Assembly: GCA_030512335.1 (NCBI GenBank)
Contig: JAULSU010000004.1
Coordinates: 1,550,001-1,614,000, forward strand
Origin: Immersiella caudata
Taxonomy: Eukaryota; Ascomycota; Sordariomycetes; Sordariales; Lasiosphaeriaceae
Direction: 5' to 3'
DNA length: 64,000 bases
Numbering within the stretch: the first letter of the stretch is position 1; the number at the start of each line of letters is the position of its first letter. Below, in pieces: positions 1-12,900 of this stretch. Below the pieces are notes generated by a model. It had not been told where the DNA came from, did not search any database, and worked only from the letters and a program-made list of their open reading frames with translations. The position numbers were made by a program, and so were the translations under genes.

Positions 1-1
1 C

Positions 2-558
2 AATGGCCGCCGCCTCACCGCCGTCGCGAACAACACCCTCCTAGATCGCCACGCGCATCGCTTCGCACGGTGGTTCCTCTACTTCTGGCCTGCCTGGTTA
101 CTGTACTCCTTCCTCAGAATCATCCTCCGCCTCCCAGCCGACGGCGCAAAGGTAACCACCTCCTGGCTGAAAAGTCGCGACGGTGTCTGGCAAGCTTTGC
201 ACATGGGCAAGGATGAGATGAGGACGATTACGGAGGAGAGGTGGAAGGAGGATTTGTGGGAGAATGGCGAGGATGAGGAGGAGAAGGATAAGTTTGTGTT
301 TTTGTTTGGGAGGGGGGATCGGTGGGTGGCGGATCAGTGTCGGGATGCGTTTGTGGAGAGGAGGAGGGGGCATGAGAAGGGGAGGGTGAGGGTTGTGGTT
401 GATGAGGGGGGGCTGCCGCATGCGTTTTGTTTGAGTAGGTTTTTCCGGGCGGTGGTTTCCGGGGTGAGAGTGGATGGTTTGCTAACTTGGTTTTAGGGCA
501 TAGTGAGGTTGTTGCGGGTAAGGTGAAGGAGTGGGTGGAGGATATGGTTAGATGGTGA
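2..558 (+). CDS. Lipid-droplet-associated hydrolase family protein, 3' part
   Basis: The gene enters from the left edge, so its start and the catalytic serine region are outside the window. Two exons are visible: 2-434 and 497-558, joined by a 62-bp intron (GTAGGT...TTTTAG) that restores the frame (codon split A|GG). The visible part has an aromatic membrane-associating segment near the left edge (RWFLYFWPAWLLYSFL), an acidic stretch, and the ending GGLPHAFCLRHSEVVA followed by a short helix. The GLPHAFC-RHSE motif carries the catalytic-type histidine of the LDAH/YPR147C (DUF2305) alpha/beta hydrolases, which act on lipid droplets and the ER. Family assignment is by recognition of this C-terminal pattern. 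Codons in the last 200 bp are G-rich. Confidence 0.7.
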
Positions 559-1578
559 TTATGGAGTGGTTACGGGCTCGACTTCAAGGTCTTCTTGGGA
601 ATAGAAAGGACTGGCTAGATAGAGGATAGCTTTGTTTAGTCGTGAATAGAGGGCCTGAGTTAGAGACGAGATTTGTTGTATGGGAAAATAGAACTTGCAG
701 ATGTACTCATTGCTGGTTAGGCAAGCCTATAGATTGAGAGAATAAACACTGGACTAGTTTATTGGCCCCGAGAGACGGCTTCGAAGAGCTCAAACAGTGA
801 TGGCTGCTTGACAATGCTGAAAAATTACCTGCCCGTCATAATACTCGCGCTTCGCCTTGCCCTTTAGGATTGCCCGAGAGCGTCGTCGTTTAATGCTTCA
901 TGGCAAGACAAAGTAATAATACTTCCACGCCATTCACCCTCTGGCATGTGGCTGTGCTCTTCTCGGCTTTCGAATACCTTGGTGAATTGAAGGAAGGGAT
1001 CGTGGTTGTCGTGGTTGTCGTGGTTGTCGTGGTTGTCGTGGTTGTCGTGGTTGTCGTCGTGCTTTGCAGTTGCCATTCCCGTTTCTCCGATTTGTGTAGA
1101 CTCTAAGTCAGCAAACAAGCATGGGAGCCCAACTCAATGATGGAGGCAGTACCATCAGCCCCTGCAGCCACCCCCAATCGCCGGGGAGTAGAAAAATCTG
1201 AGGCGATAGATTGAGTTTTAGTATTTTGTATAGAGAATGACGGGATAGTAAACAGTGAGGAGAAAACAATGTTGATTTCTTACCGACCTCCTCTCGATAG
1301 TTAAGCCAAAGTTAGAACTCGGCTAGGTGTCTACGGAAGTTGGTTACACTTCTACCAGGACACATGTAGGTGTGGCAGAGATGAGCTCACCACCCATAAG
1401 GCAGCCTAGAAGCCATGTGACGAAACGGAAAAGGGATTGTTTAACTGCAAAGAGGTGTTGGCGAGATATTTCCATACCCTTCAACCTAGACATAAGGCGT
1501 ATTACGAGCTTAGAAAGACATAAGGCAGTTTGAATAGACTCGTCGGGACCTAGGGAGGTAAGGTCTGTGGCATCGGCT
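559..1578. other. Intergenic, no gene seen
   Basis: The only marked structure is a 9-bp minisatellite at 1002-1055 (listed separately). Open frames across it are products of the repeat and show no domain. Confidence 0.6.
1002..1055. repeat. 9-bp minisatellite, six perfect copies
   Basis: The unit GTGGTTGTC is repeated six times without a mismatch, followed by a partial copy. A 9-bp period keeps all frames open and would encode poly-Val on + and (Asp-Asn-His)n on the - strand. No neighbouring frame supports translation, so it is read as a non-coding microsatellite-like tract. Confidence 0.9.
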
Positions 1579-2199
1579 ATGATTTCGCCAACAAACCTTC
1601 GCTCACTTGTGGCGCTGGCTCCCGAAATTCTTTCTCAGGGGCAAAAACCTAACACCAAGTCCATATCGTTCCTCATACTATTCGTCACTATCTCACCTAC
1701 ACAACCTAGAAGACCTCATTCATCCCAACGCAAAACAAGATCCCTCAATGGCGCCCCAAATTGCACCACCTACTTCGCCCCCACCACCAGCACCACCATC
1801 GGCCGCCACATCCCCTTAGCCGAACCCATCATCGTCCTCGGAACCCTCCTACCTTACCCCTTCCTCCCACAACACAAGAACCCATCCAAAGATGGCCCCG
1901 ACGACAACCAAACACGGGAGCACTTCCTCCAGCTCAACTCCCTCATGCAGCTCTTCTGCGTACACAACCTCAGCTTCCTCCTCCTCTTCCTGCCATTCAT
2001 CTGTTACGTCGAAGCCATCGAATATAAACCAGAAGCCGGTCTCGAATACACCGTCCTCCCGCCATGGACCGTCTGTCTCAACCTGATCTGCCTGTTCGGC
2101 CTGGACCATGACAAGATGAAGAAGACTCCGCGTCGACACCACACCTTGGAGGATTTTGAGAAGCCTGCGGCTTTTAACTATGGTGATCTTCCTGTTTGA
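1579..2199 (+). CDS. Hypothetical protein, weak call
   Basis: An open frame of 206 residues from the ATG at 1579. The C-terminal half (from about residue 90) has two hydrophobic stretches (LFCVHNLSFLLLFLPFICYV and VCLNLICLFGL) and a polar tail ending KPAAFNYGDLPV, which looks more protein-like than the N-terminal half. No family is recognised. A second short ATG frame at 1748 overlaps it, so the real gene may start there and change frame by an intron that could not be placed. It could be a decayed small membrane protein or a chance ORF. Confidence 0.3.
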   Translation: MISPTNLRSLVALAPEILSQGQKPNTKSISFLILFVTISPTQPRRPHSSQRKTRSLNGAPNCTTYFAPTTSTTIGRHIPLAEPIIVLGTLLPYPFLPQHKNPSKDGPDDNQTREHFLQLNSLMQLFCVHNLSFLLLFLPFICYVEAIEYKPEAGLEYTVLPPWTVCLNLICLFGLDHDKMKKTPRRHHTLEDFEKPAAFNYGDLPV

Positions 2200-2641
2200 G
2201 ATGTTGCGTCTTCTTAGTGCGACATTTGTGTACGCTGCTTCTTCGTGGATCCAGGGGATCGTGGGAGCCCCTTAAAAATAGGAAGTTTCGGCTATTGTGT
2301 CATAGGGCGCGTCTTTGTGGCGCCTGTCTGCGGTGCGATACGAGCCTGTTTGTACCGATTTATGACTCGCAACGTGGGGGCTTGGACGTGGTTACCGCAG
2401 AATGGGGCGGAGGAGGATTTTACACCTATGTGGGGTGAAGTGCTTTGTGCTCTCGTTACCTTTTCGGGATTCGCGGTCTGTGGGGGGGTTTTGGTGGGCT
2501 GTTCTTTGAAGAAGCTGAGCCTGTTTATTCATTCTGCCCAAAAAAGATCTACAAGAGGTATCAAAAACGACAGTGTCCAATGCAGATGTTTCCAATATAC
2601 CCCAAGACCCAAACGCCGTCCCAGCCCAGATTCCGCAATAC
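2200..2641. other. Intergenic between convergent ORFs
   Basis: No gene seen. It is the 3' flank shared by the weak + ORF and the - strand membrane protein. Confidence 0.5.
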
Positions 2642-3915
2642 TCAAACAGACAACCTTCGTGCTTTACTTGTGGATGAATTCCCCTCTGCTTCCCTTCTAT
2701 CATGACCCATGCCCATGCCCATGCCCATGCCCAACCCCGATTTCTCGTCTCCTCGAAGGCCCATCCCGTGCAGCGTCATCCACTGGGCCTGTCTCTCTCC
2801 TCTCGTTGCCCTTGCCTTCTCGGCCTCATCTGGTTGGTAGTCCTGAGCTGGCCAAGGCGAAGCGTAGTGTGTACCGACATTGGTTCCCGCGACTGGTTTT
2901 CGAGGAGGCACGCCCTGCCTGAATGGTTCATGGAAGCCGTTGGTCACGGCCGGAGAAATGGGCGACACTACGGCCGCAGACACTTGCGAGGTCCCGGCCG
3001 CAGCCGCCGCAGGCGGCTGGTGGATTTGGACCTGTGGTGTCGGGAGCTGGGCCCGTTCGACACGTGGCGGCATGATGGGCCGAATCGGAGCCGGAGTGAC
3101 GACGACAGGTTGGCCGCTGGTGAGGTACATGATCATGGGTTGCGTGCCGCCCTTCCTCTTCTTCCCAACCTTGCTGAGACCGCTGCACCAATAGAACAGG
3201 AACAAGAACCAATGGACGAACATCAGCACGAGCATCGAGGACGCACCAACCAGGTCGACGATTCCGCCGTGTGAATTCAGGTAATGCCAGTTCCACCAGT
3301 AGTACTGTGGTAATACCCGTTAGCAGTTTCTCGGGAAGGTATGTTTTAGTCTCAGGGGCGTTCATTTCAAGCCTGAGACCAGCAAAGCCATAGATAACCA
3401 CGATAAGGGGCGAATGGCGGCAAGGGAAGACTCACGACTTTCCAGATGTACAATGCTGCTGCTATTGGTAGCAGCGCGGCGAACAAGCCGTCGGCCCAGA
3501 CGAGGAAGCGTGGTGGGATGCCTTTGCCAGAGAGGGCAGCCATGGTGATGAAGTTGGCGAGGTTCAAAGCCGTGATGATGGGGCAGAGGACTATGGCGAG
3601 GAGCAACCGCTCGTAGGCCGCGAAGGACGATCGATCCTTCATCTCCGCCATGGTAATGCCTGTCAGGATGGTGGCGGCAAGGGCGAAGACTGTCGAGAGG
3701 ATTCGGAAACAGAGGGTCGTGGTGTAGACGCCTCTCCCCAGCTGAGGGCCCTCATCGGCTTGCCATTGCGAAAAGTCATTTGGTGACGGCTTTACGGTGC
3801 TGGCGACGCCGTCGAGCCACGATTCGACCGCGCTGGCGCGATTGAGAGTCGGATTCGGATTGGGAGTGGAATTGGAAGGCGCGACTGTTGGCAGCCGCAG
3901 GTTATCCTCTGGCAT
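2642..3915 (-). CDS. Four-TM membrane protein of unknown function
   Basis: Two exons on the - strand, 3915-3436 and 3304-2642, with a 131-bp intron (GTGAGT...CCACAG) between codons, give 380 residues. A Ser/Pro-rich N-terminus is followed by four hydrophobic segments at about 64-90, 102-128, 136-160 and 173-200, then a cytosolic-looking tail rich in Pro, Ala, Val and Gln. Near the C-terminus a (Met-Gly)n run is encoded by the hexamer CATGCC repeated around 2707-2732. The architecture resembles uncharacterised fungal integral membrane proteins, and no catalytic motif is visible. The start is the first ATG after in-frame stops. The tail repeat may vary in length between strains. Confidence 0.7.
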
Positions 3916-5314
3916 TATGGCATCTCTTCAGGCGTCTGCCTGGGAGGAGTTTACGGCAAGTTTGTTGGAATGCGAGAGGAGGTGTGTCGACCATTGTCTG
4001 ATGGGGGTGGGAAATGGCATTTCGCGGGGAGACAGGCCCTGTTGTTCGCGGAAGGATGCAACCGCGTCCGCGCGTCGACCACTGGCGTCTGCCCGTGTCT
4101 GGTCTTCCAATTGGCGATCACCAGTGGTGACCGCGCCCCGCAACAACAAGGATGAGAGTGCTGGGGATAATGTTCCTGGGTTGTCGTTAGCGGGGCGCTT
4201 CCCAAGGCGTTCTCAAGCACTGCAGACACGAGAATTTCGTCGCCGCTTTTGCTCCCTTGCAGTTTAGGCAGCGATATTGCATAGCACACCAACCCCTGAA
4301 TAAGGTCTTATAAGCAGACGGCTTCCATTCCTTCATCAGTGTACTCTCAACTTCGGCTTGGTTTTTACCACGGGATTCCGCTCGAGAAGACTCCGCCTGG
4401 AGTCTACGAAGTGGCGGCCGTGGATTGTGCCTCGTCGATACATTGTGATCGCTTTTGAGTATGGCTGCGGCCCGGGCACTTCGAAGGTCACGATCACCTG
4501 GCAGAAGACGCCTTCAACATTACCACTTGACGGCCAGAGCACGGACTCGCCATCGCAGACTTGTCGAACCTGTCTTGCCAAAACTTGCTGGACGGAGCCT
4601 GACGTTGAAGGTGAAGCAAAGGCACCCGAGGTTCCTGTGAACGCAGAGGAAGTGTCGCCCATGACTCTCATAAGCCATAGGCATGTGGCTGCGACCATCC
4701 CAAAAGCCTCGATTTTCTCCCTGAGAAATCTTGCGATGCTCTGCTATCTGTTGGAGGTGCCAAATGCACTGCTTAGCGATAGGTCGCTAGCATTTGCAGA
4801 CGGACCCCTGACTAAGCCCCTGTTTTCCCGTGACGTCAATTTGGCGCGACGATGCCCAACACGGATTGGCATGGACTGGGCGAGACGCGGGGTCGCTGTC
4901 GCCTGGAAAACGATAAGATCGCAAAATGTGCGTATCGTTGTAAAAGTGTAAGCTTGAGCATAATACCGAAAGGAAAAGTCGAATAGGTTCGAATTACCGC
5001 AGGAAGAAACCCGCTGAGTGCTACATGTAAGTGCAGTGAGAGGCAAATCGTCTGAAGTTTGTTGCCTTGATGCCTGATGCCCACATTATCGGTTATCTGA
5101 AATTTTCGAAATTCACCCCACCAAGGCGACTTTGACTCGAATTCCCCCACCTCCAGGCGCAGCCCGCCAATATTTTACCTCTTTCTTTCTCCGGTCTTTC
5201 ACTGGGTCGCGGACAAAGAAGAGCCCGTTCTGACCGTCCACACTCATTTTGGACATTGCAGAATCTCTCTAGCATTTTTTTTCCCCGACAAGACTAGATT
5301 GATCAACCGCGACC
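3916..5314. other. Upstream region of two divergent genes
   Basis: It holds the promoters of the - strand membrane protein and the + strand ARB1. A T-rich tract (ATTTTTTTTCCCC) lies 30-40 bp before the ARB1 ATG. Apart from a doubtful ORF at 4336-4698 nothing coding is supported. Confidence 0.5.
4336..4698 (-). CDS. Doubtful small ORF
   Basis: An ATG-initiated frame of 120 residues beginning MVAATCLWLMRVMG, Ser/Thr-rich to about residue 35, with three cysteines. The hydrophobic N-terminus is too weak for a confident signal peptide, and an overlapping 197-codon frame on the + strand is about as good. It is listed only because nothing else explains this stretch. Confidence 0.15.
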   Translation of the reverse strand: MVAATCLWLMRVMGDTSSAFTGTSGAFASPSTSGSVQQVLARQVRQVCDGESVLWPSSGNVEGVFCQVIVTFEVPGPQPYSKAITMYRRGTIHGRHFVDSRRSLLERNPVVKTKPKLRVH

Positions 5315-7307
5315 ATGGCCGGCCCGTCCACATCCAAGGAGAAGCGCCTCGCCAAGCGCGCTGAGAAGAAGACTGTTGCCTCTCGAAGCAAGGCCGGCTC
5401 CAAGGTCGCCAGCGCTGCAGGATCGGTCAACGGCGATGAACCCGAGCTCGATGCCTTTGGAAACCCCGTTGTGGCCGACGAGCCCGCCACCTCGGCTGAC
5501 AAGGCCGACGAGGTCAAGCGCCTCGCCGAGCAGATGGACAAGCATGGTCTGTCGGATCGCGTCACCACCGGTGTCCTGGCCTCGACCGCCGCCAGCAAGG
5601 ACGTCAAGATCACCAGCACTAGTCTGGTGTTCCACGGCCGCGTCCTGATCACCGACTCCACGCTCGAGCTGACGATGGGCCGCCGATACGGCCTTTTGGG
5701 CGAGAACGGCTGCGGCAAGAGTACCCTCCTCAAGGCCATCGCCAAACGCGAATACCCCATCCCGGAGCACGTTGATATCTATCTCCTCAACGAGGGCGCC
5801 CCGCCTTCGGACCTTGGAGCCCTTGAGTGGGTTGTCAAGGAGGCTGAGAACGAGATGGAGCGTCTTGACAAGCTGGCCGAGAAGCTGCTCGAGGATGAAG
5901 GCCCCGAGTCCCCAGTATTGATGGATCTCTACGATGTAAGCATGGTGATCGACGAGCTTTCTGCAAACATAGCTAACACACTCCCAGCACATGGAGACGA
6001 TGGATCCCTCAACATTCGCCACCCGTGCCTCGCTCATTCTCACCGGTCTCGGTTTCAACAAGATTACAATTCACAAGAAGACCAAGGACATGTCCGGTGG
6101 GTGGAGAATGCGTGTGGCTCTCGCCAAAGCCTTGTTCGTCAAGCCGACACTCCTTCTCCTCGACGACCCGACTGCCCATTTGGATCTCGAGGCCTGCGTA
6201 TGGCTCGAAGAGTACCTCAAGAAGTGGGATCGCACCCTCGTTCTTGTTTCCCACTCGATGGATTTCCTCAACGGTGTCTGCACAAACATGATCGACATGA
6301 GAGACAAGAAGCTCATCTACTACGGTGGTAACTACGACACATATGCGAAGACTCGTGCTGAGCAAGAAACAAACCAGATGAAGGCATACCAGAAGCAGCA
6401 AGACGAGATTGCCCACATCAAAAAGTTCATTGCCAGCGCTGGTACATATGCCAACTTGGTCAGGCAAGCAAAGTCCCGCCAAAAGATTCTGGACAAGATG
6501 GAGGCCGATGGTTTCATCCAGCCGGTGATCCAAGACAGAGTCTTCACATTTCGCTTCGCCGATGTTGAGAAGCTTCCTCCTCCGGTCTTGTCGTTTGACG
6601 ACGTCACTTTCTCGTACTCTGGCAACCCGAAGGACGACCTCTACCGCAACATCGACCTTGGTTTCGATATGGATTCCCGAACGGCTCTTGTCGGACCCAA
6701 CGGTGTTGGCAAGTCCACTCTCCTGCGTCTCATGACTGGAAAGCTGTCCCCAACCAACGGTTCCGTCACCAGGCATACCCATTTGAAGCTGGGCCTGTAC
6801 TCGCAACACTCTGCTGAGCAGCTGGATCTGACCAAGTCCGCTCTGGATTTCGTTCGTGACAAGTACTCCCACAAGTCGCAAGACTACCAGTACTGGAGAC
6901 AGCAGCTTGGTCGTTATGGGCTGACTGGCGAGGCGCAAACGTCGCTCATCGGCACTCTCTCTGACGGACAGAAGAGCCGTATCGTCTTCGCCCTCTTGGC
7001 CATCGAGAGCCCCAACATGCTGCTTCTCGACGAACCTACCAACGGCCTTGATATTCCTACTATCGACAGTCTGGCAGATGCTATCAACGCATTCAGCGGA
7101 GGTGTTATTGTCGTCTCCCACGACTTCAGGTAGGCTATTTACCAGCTGATGAGGATTGAAAGCATGCTAACACTTTTCAGACTTTTGGACAAGATTGCCA
7201 AGCAGATTCTCGTGTGCGAAAACAGAACGATCAAGACGTGGGACGGTACGATCTCGGACTACAAGAACTACCTGCGGAAGAAGATGATTTCTGCAGGCGC
7301 GGTTTGA
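5315..7307 (+). CDS. ARB1: ABCF ATPase, Arb1-type ribosome biogenesis factor
   Basis: Three exons, 5315-5935, 5988-7129 and 7181-7307, give 629 residues; both introns are about 51 bp. The soluble protein has two ABC ATPase domains and no membrane segment. Domain 1 has Walker A GENGCGKST (about 129), signature MSGGW (about 242) and Walker B LLLLDDPT (about 263). Domain 2 has GPNGVGKST (about 444), LSDGQKSR (about 531) and LLLDEPTN (about 553). The linker between them, with YAKTRAEQETNQMKAYQ, is typical of ABCF2/Arb1. In yeast Arb1 is essential and shuttles between nucleus and cytoplasm in 40S and 60S maturation; the same role is inferred here. The N-terminus is Lys/Arg/Ala-rich as usual. The ATG lies in a good context (ACCATGG). 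Confidence 0.93.
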
Positions 7308-9900
7308 ACAAAATGACACCAGGAGTTAGCATGCACTTAGAATGACTGATGATGCCGCGGCGAAGCCAACGCGGGTTAGAGGCATTGTCACGCAGTGAGT
7401 GGTTACCAAAAGGGCACCGCAACGGCGTTGCGGCGACAGCGATGAGGGCGCCGAGCCCAAGGGGAGGCCGAGCGTGCATCTGTCGAACCTCGGACCCGCG
7501 GATGGGCGGCGACGAGGCTTCTCGTGGGGATAGTACCTCTGCTTTTGCTGCCCGCCATTCTTTTTAGACGCATTTAGACGACTTGAGTAATGAAAATATC
7601 AGGTTCTACTTGTGTTGAACGATCCAGCAAGTCTTGCCACAGTTGCACAGGCTGGGCGTTGCGGGATGCGACCCGCCGAAGTTTGTCCCGTGAGACTGCT
7701 AAAATCCGACGATTCGAAATGCGGGGATTGTCATGAGGCCATTCCAAGAGTTGGGCGAATTTCCAATGCAGGCGTGCGTCTTTTTGCGCCCAGCAAGTAT
7801 TGTTCCGGGATTTACGAATATCCCGCTTTATTGATGTCGTAGCGTCACGGCGAGTCGCACCCCAGGCCCAGATGTCGACGACAATGGGCTTTGTCTAGGT
7901 TACGAAGTGGGCGGGACGGGGAAGTGACGGATCTTTGCTGATGGACATCGGCACTTCGCGGGAAGGCAGACAGGAAAGGCGGGAGATTTTCTAGACTTTC
8001 TTTGGGCTTTGGTTGTGGGAGAGAAATGAGTTTGACGTCCTTCCCACCAGCTCCTTGTACTCTCAAGAGACCTTCCAAGCTTTCGGTATTGAGGGCGTAG
8101 AAAATTCCTTCAAAGGCCTTTTGCATTTTAACAATGCGTTTTCCGGCTCGTCATAGGGCCAACATCTCGGTTCTCCCACTGCGTGTCACTGCGTGGGAGG
8201 CTGGTCGCTGGGCATTGTGAAGAGGGCCGTTGGTGACATGGAACGGGACGAGTGGACGAGGACACGAGGGGATTGCCGCAGCCGAGGGCCAGAGGTCTGG
8301 GATCTCGCTTTTTCGCCTCCTGCGGCTTCTAGGGTTTTTGTCGCTGGCGGTTTTGGGGAGGGGGAAGGGAGGCTTGCAATCGTTCCGGTTGGCGAGCCAG
8401 GGCCCCCGTCCTCTGCTTGGGGGCACGTACCAGGGTGCAGCCCCAGCGGGTATTTGGCACCAGGGCTGAGGTGCCGTTCCTTGACGAGGCAGGGGAGGGG
8501 GTGGATTTAGAGTTGTTAGTGCAATGGAGAACGGGGATGGGGGCACAACCTCCAGTGCGGATCTGGGAATGGGGAATCTGGGGTGCGTCGGGAAACGCTT
8601 TTTGCTCGGGAGCAGTGTGATATGGGTTACTGATCGGGGTATATCGCCGGGAAATGACCAGATGGGTGGGGAACTGGGGAGATGGTAATTACGGAGCTGT
8701 TGCGTTGTTCTTCGGGTTCGATATTGGCAACGTCTGGTGTTTCTCTTGGGCGGCTCGTTGTTGCCAAGGAACCTGAATAATAAGTCAATCAAGGAGCTGC
8801 ATGGCGAGAACGGAGACCCGTCAGGCGGACATCGCGCCGTGACGTTGTCAGGTCCGTCGTGGATCCGAGGACTCGCACGTTTCCATCGCGCCTCTTGCGT
8901 TGCCTTCCATCATAAATAGGCTAAGATGGGATCAAGACACAAAAATCCATGATGCTCTTCAATCAGCTGAGGGCATTCGGCTGCCCGTCATTCGCTTTGG
9001 GACCACGAGATCTGAGGCGATTGCACATTTGGGGGTGCCTTGCCAGCGACTTGAGGGGGACCTGGGAAGCGAGGCCGCTAACAAGGGGGTGGGGTGGCGA
9101 TAGCGGGCTGACGTGCGGTTCTGGTCCTAACTTTGCTGGATCGGGATGTGTGGACTGTTGCTGGATGGATCACCTTCGCTCGCGAGAGGTGAGAAGAAGC
9201 GGGTGTCAAAGGGGCATTTTGGGGGGAAAAGAGTCTGCACCGCACAACGCAGCTTTGCAGATGTGGCCAAATCTAGTAGACCGGTCAAGTCTGGCAATCC
9301 ACGCCCTGTCCCATGGATTTCCATCCAACTCCATCTCCATCACCCCTTCCCATCATCGCATCCATCACCACCACCTGACCGTCGTCGACATTGCTGCGCG
9401 CCCAAGCAGACCGAGGCGCCGCCATTTCCCAGTGATTGCGCATTTCCGGTGATCGCTTCTGCCGTGCCAGTGTCGCGACAGCACGGTGACCACTTTTTGC
9501 CCGCCAGCAACACCTTTTTCCCGCCCAGACGAGCTCTCTCGCACCTGTCGCGCCATTTCGTCGCATTTCCTGCGATAGCCTCAACGACGCCGTCGTCGCT
9601 GCCGACCGTCGTTCCTGCTTCGCGTCCCCGCGCAGCCGCCACGCCGTATTTTTTTTCTCCCAGCCAACGCTTAACAAACTCCCACCGGCGATCGTCTCGA
9701 CGCGACAACGGTGTCTCTGTTGGTTTTAACAGGTCAAATCCAGCGCATCGCGGTGCTGCATCTAGTTTGAGTAGAGAATAGGTCGTCTTGGTGCTGTGCT
9801 CCCATTGTGTCGTCGCCGCCTGAATCTCGATGGGGCACGCATAATCCGTAGACTGCAAAACATCACGGAATTGGGTCTCGGGGGGAGCAGCAGCGCAATC
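7308..9900. other. Long promoter/5' leader region before INO80
   Basis: About 2.6 kb without a recognisable gene. Several open frames exist, for example 8151-8792 on the - strand, but they are Pro/Arg/Ser-rich, differ in every frame and match no family. The last 600 bp are C/T-rich and probably hold the transcription start and long 5' UTR of INO80. No tRNA-like fold was seen. Confidence 0.5.
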
Positions 9901-12900
9901 ATGGACCATTTCTCGACGGTGCTGCAGCGACCGCCTCATTTCGACGAGGACGGGAGCAATGGGGTGGCGAGCGAGGATCGAACTCCACGAGGAGGTCTAC
10001 GCGACATTCTGAACCCCGTCAGCTCGGCCCCCCAACAAAAGGCCCCATCAACACAACCAGGAGGACCAGCACTTCCACGGGCACATCCAGCATCGTTCAG
10101 CCTGCGATCACCAACACAGTCCGACCTCCATCATCCGGTCGCGTATTCCGCCGCGCCGCCATCCTCCAGCACAGGCGGCAGGGAGCCATCCGGCCCGCGG
10201 TCGATTCTGAACAATCCCTTCATGTCAGCATCCGGTCCCTCGTTGCCGCCGCCGCTGCAAGCTCCACCAGCCCATGCATCATCAGCAACCACTGCGATAG
10301 CAGCGGGTCAGGCTGCCAGCTCCTCCAGCCTGCAGCATCCGCCCCGATCGCCGTTGCACGCGCCCCCGGTTTACTACGGAACCGACCTTCGTGATCGCGA
10401 GCTGCCGCGCGAAAAGTCGAGCCTGGCCGCGACCAACAGCAGCTTTTACGATCCGACGGCCGACGCGGCCTCCAAGAAAGAGCGTGAGCGAACAGTTTCT
10501 GATGCAGGCTCCTGGCGCACCGCAACGCAGGTGTCGACACCAAAGGTAAGCAAGCAATGGCGAAGAAGCTTTGGGCACGCCCAGTGCCAATTAGCACCAA
10601 TTCCCAATCCCAAAACACCCAAGGCCTGACCCAAAGTTCTTTTTTCCCACCGCCCCCGTCTCATCACGACCCCATCATTTTTCCCATCGTCAAACTCCAG
10701 CCTGCATCTGGTGCGCGGCGGGTCGCTGCCAATTCAATGCCCCCCAAAATTTTCCCTTCCGCAGACCAAGCTGCGCGCCCTCTCTTCACTTGAAACACCA
10801 ATTCGCTTTTGGTCTGCCAAACCAACTGACACGGTTTTTTCCACGCCACGTCTAGGCCCGTGATCCCTACAATTATTCGCAGTCCGCCGAGTACTACAAC
10901 GGGACCTACGCATCGCCCGCCACATCGAGCTTTCCGCCGCGAAGCCCCGTTTCCCACTCACGCCCTGCCCCAGTCGCAGGCTCCATCAGCCCATCCGCGA
11001 AAACACACAAGATGGCCTCACCCAGCATACGACACGCGCCCGTTCCGAGCCCGAGCACGAACGGGGCGTCGTCGGTTGCACTGCCAGCTCTGGCGCGAAC
11101 CGAGTCGCCGACACCATCATCAAAAGGCCCTGCGCCCGCAGGGGTAAGTGGTTCCCCTCACCGACATCACAACTTTCCTAACTCTATCTTTCAACAGACT
11201 CCTAGTCGCGCCGCTGGCGTCATGTCCTTTTCCAACATCCTCTCCAGCTCCGAGCCTGCCCCCAAGCCACGACCCACATCTCCCTTGATCGACGACACGC
11301 CGATTAAAACCGAGAAGCCTGACCATCCTGACAAGTTGGACAAGGTGGAAAGGGAGAAGAAGCAGCCCCGCCGGACCACAAAGTCACGCGTCTCAGACAT
11401 CAGGAACTCGGAGTCGACGCCAAAACCATCATCGCGTCGAGCCTCATCCAAGAACGAGACGCCTACATCGACCATGCGCATCCCGGTCAAGCGACAGGTC
11501 AACGGTCATCCGAAGCAAAAAACATTCTCGGCCGACAAAGAGAAGAGGATTCGCGAATTGATGGAGCAGTTCGATGCCGAAGAGGTTGAGGATGATGATT
11601 ACCTCAACGAGGCTAGGATCTGGGCGGAGCGGGCTACCCGTCGCCGCCTCGATATGAACACCCGCGATCTCACCCTTCGCCACGCAAGACGCGGCGACTA
11701 CACCGAGATGGAGTCTAGGAAGCTGAAGGTGCATTCCGATCTCGGCAAGCGACGTTACGACGACCTCAACTACGACGAGGCTCTGCAGGAGGTCCGGGAG
11801 CGCGAACTCTTCGCTGAGAAGGAGCGCAAGAAGGACATGCAACGCAAGAGACGCCGAGAAAAGTCCATGGCCACCACCATGGAACAGAAGGCCGCCGCCT
11901 TGGCCAGAGCGTCTGCTGCGCAGGACGAGGCCGAGAGGCTGAAGTTCCTGCGGGAGGCCGAACGTGCGAACAAGAAGGTTCAGCAAACGAAGCTGATCTT
12001 GCAGAGAGGCCATAAGGGGCCCGCACGAAACCTCACCTCCCTCGAGCCCAACCTCGAAGGCGGCACCATGTCCACCTTCCACACCGATGACACTGGAAAG
12101 GGCAAGGGCAAAGGTCGGACCGGCAGCAGGCTCAAGAAGTCCAAGGAGCAGAAGCAGGCCGAGAAGGACTCGGCCGAGGCCGCCCAGGCAGCCTTGGATG
12201 CCGGCGAGGAGCTTCCCAGCAGGGAGGAGACTTCGAAGATCCGTATTAAACTCAGCAAGAACAAGATCTCTCGTGAGGACGGCGACAGGGACAAGGAGAA
12301 CAAGGAACCGAAGGACTCTAAGGAGAGAGAGAAGATTGTTGAGGAGCCCAAGGACCCACTGGAGCTCAAGTTTCAGTCCAAGGGATTCAACCAGATCTAC
12401 GACCAGATTTGGCGAGATTTGGCCAGGAAGGATGTCAACAAGGTCTTCCGTCTGGCAACCGATTCGTACTCGACCAAGGCATCCAACCTTAAGAAGACGG
12501 CGATTCTTGCCTCGAAAGAGGCGAAGCGATGGCAACTTCGAACTAACAAAGGCACCAAGGATCTTCAAGCTCGTGCCAAGCGCGTCATGCGTGACATGAT
12601 GGGTTTCTGGAAACGCAACGAGCGTGAAGAGCGTGACCTGCGCAAGGCTGCAGAGAAGCAAGAGCTCGAGAACGCCCGGAAGGAAGAAGCGGATCGTGAA
12701 GCCGCGCGGCAGAAGAGAAAGCTCAACTTCCTTATCTCGCAGACCGAGCTGTACTCTCACTTCATCGGGAAGAAGATCAAAACCAACGAGGTGGAACGCA
12801 GCACCGACCACCCCGACGAGGTTGGAAAGGAAACCGACAACATCCCCGAGAATGCTCTCGACGTCGACGAGCCTACTGGTCCTGTTAGCGGCAAGGTCAC

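Noticed and set aside
864..1118. Asp-Asn-His repeat ORF on the - strand
   Set aside because: Produced entirely by the 9-bp minisatellite, which keeps all frames open.
6009..7121. 370-codon antisense ORF opposite ARB1
   Set aside because: It is the complement of highly biased ABCF codons, has no domain, and ARB1 explains the stretch.
7612..7842. tRNA-like stretch near 7600-7700
   Set aside because: No complete cloverleaf or matching A and B boxes could be drawn.
8151..8792. 213-codon - strand ORF upstream of INO80
   Set aside because: Pro/Arg/Ser-rich with no domain and equally long frames on the other strand.
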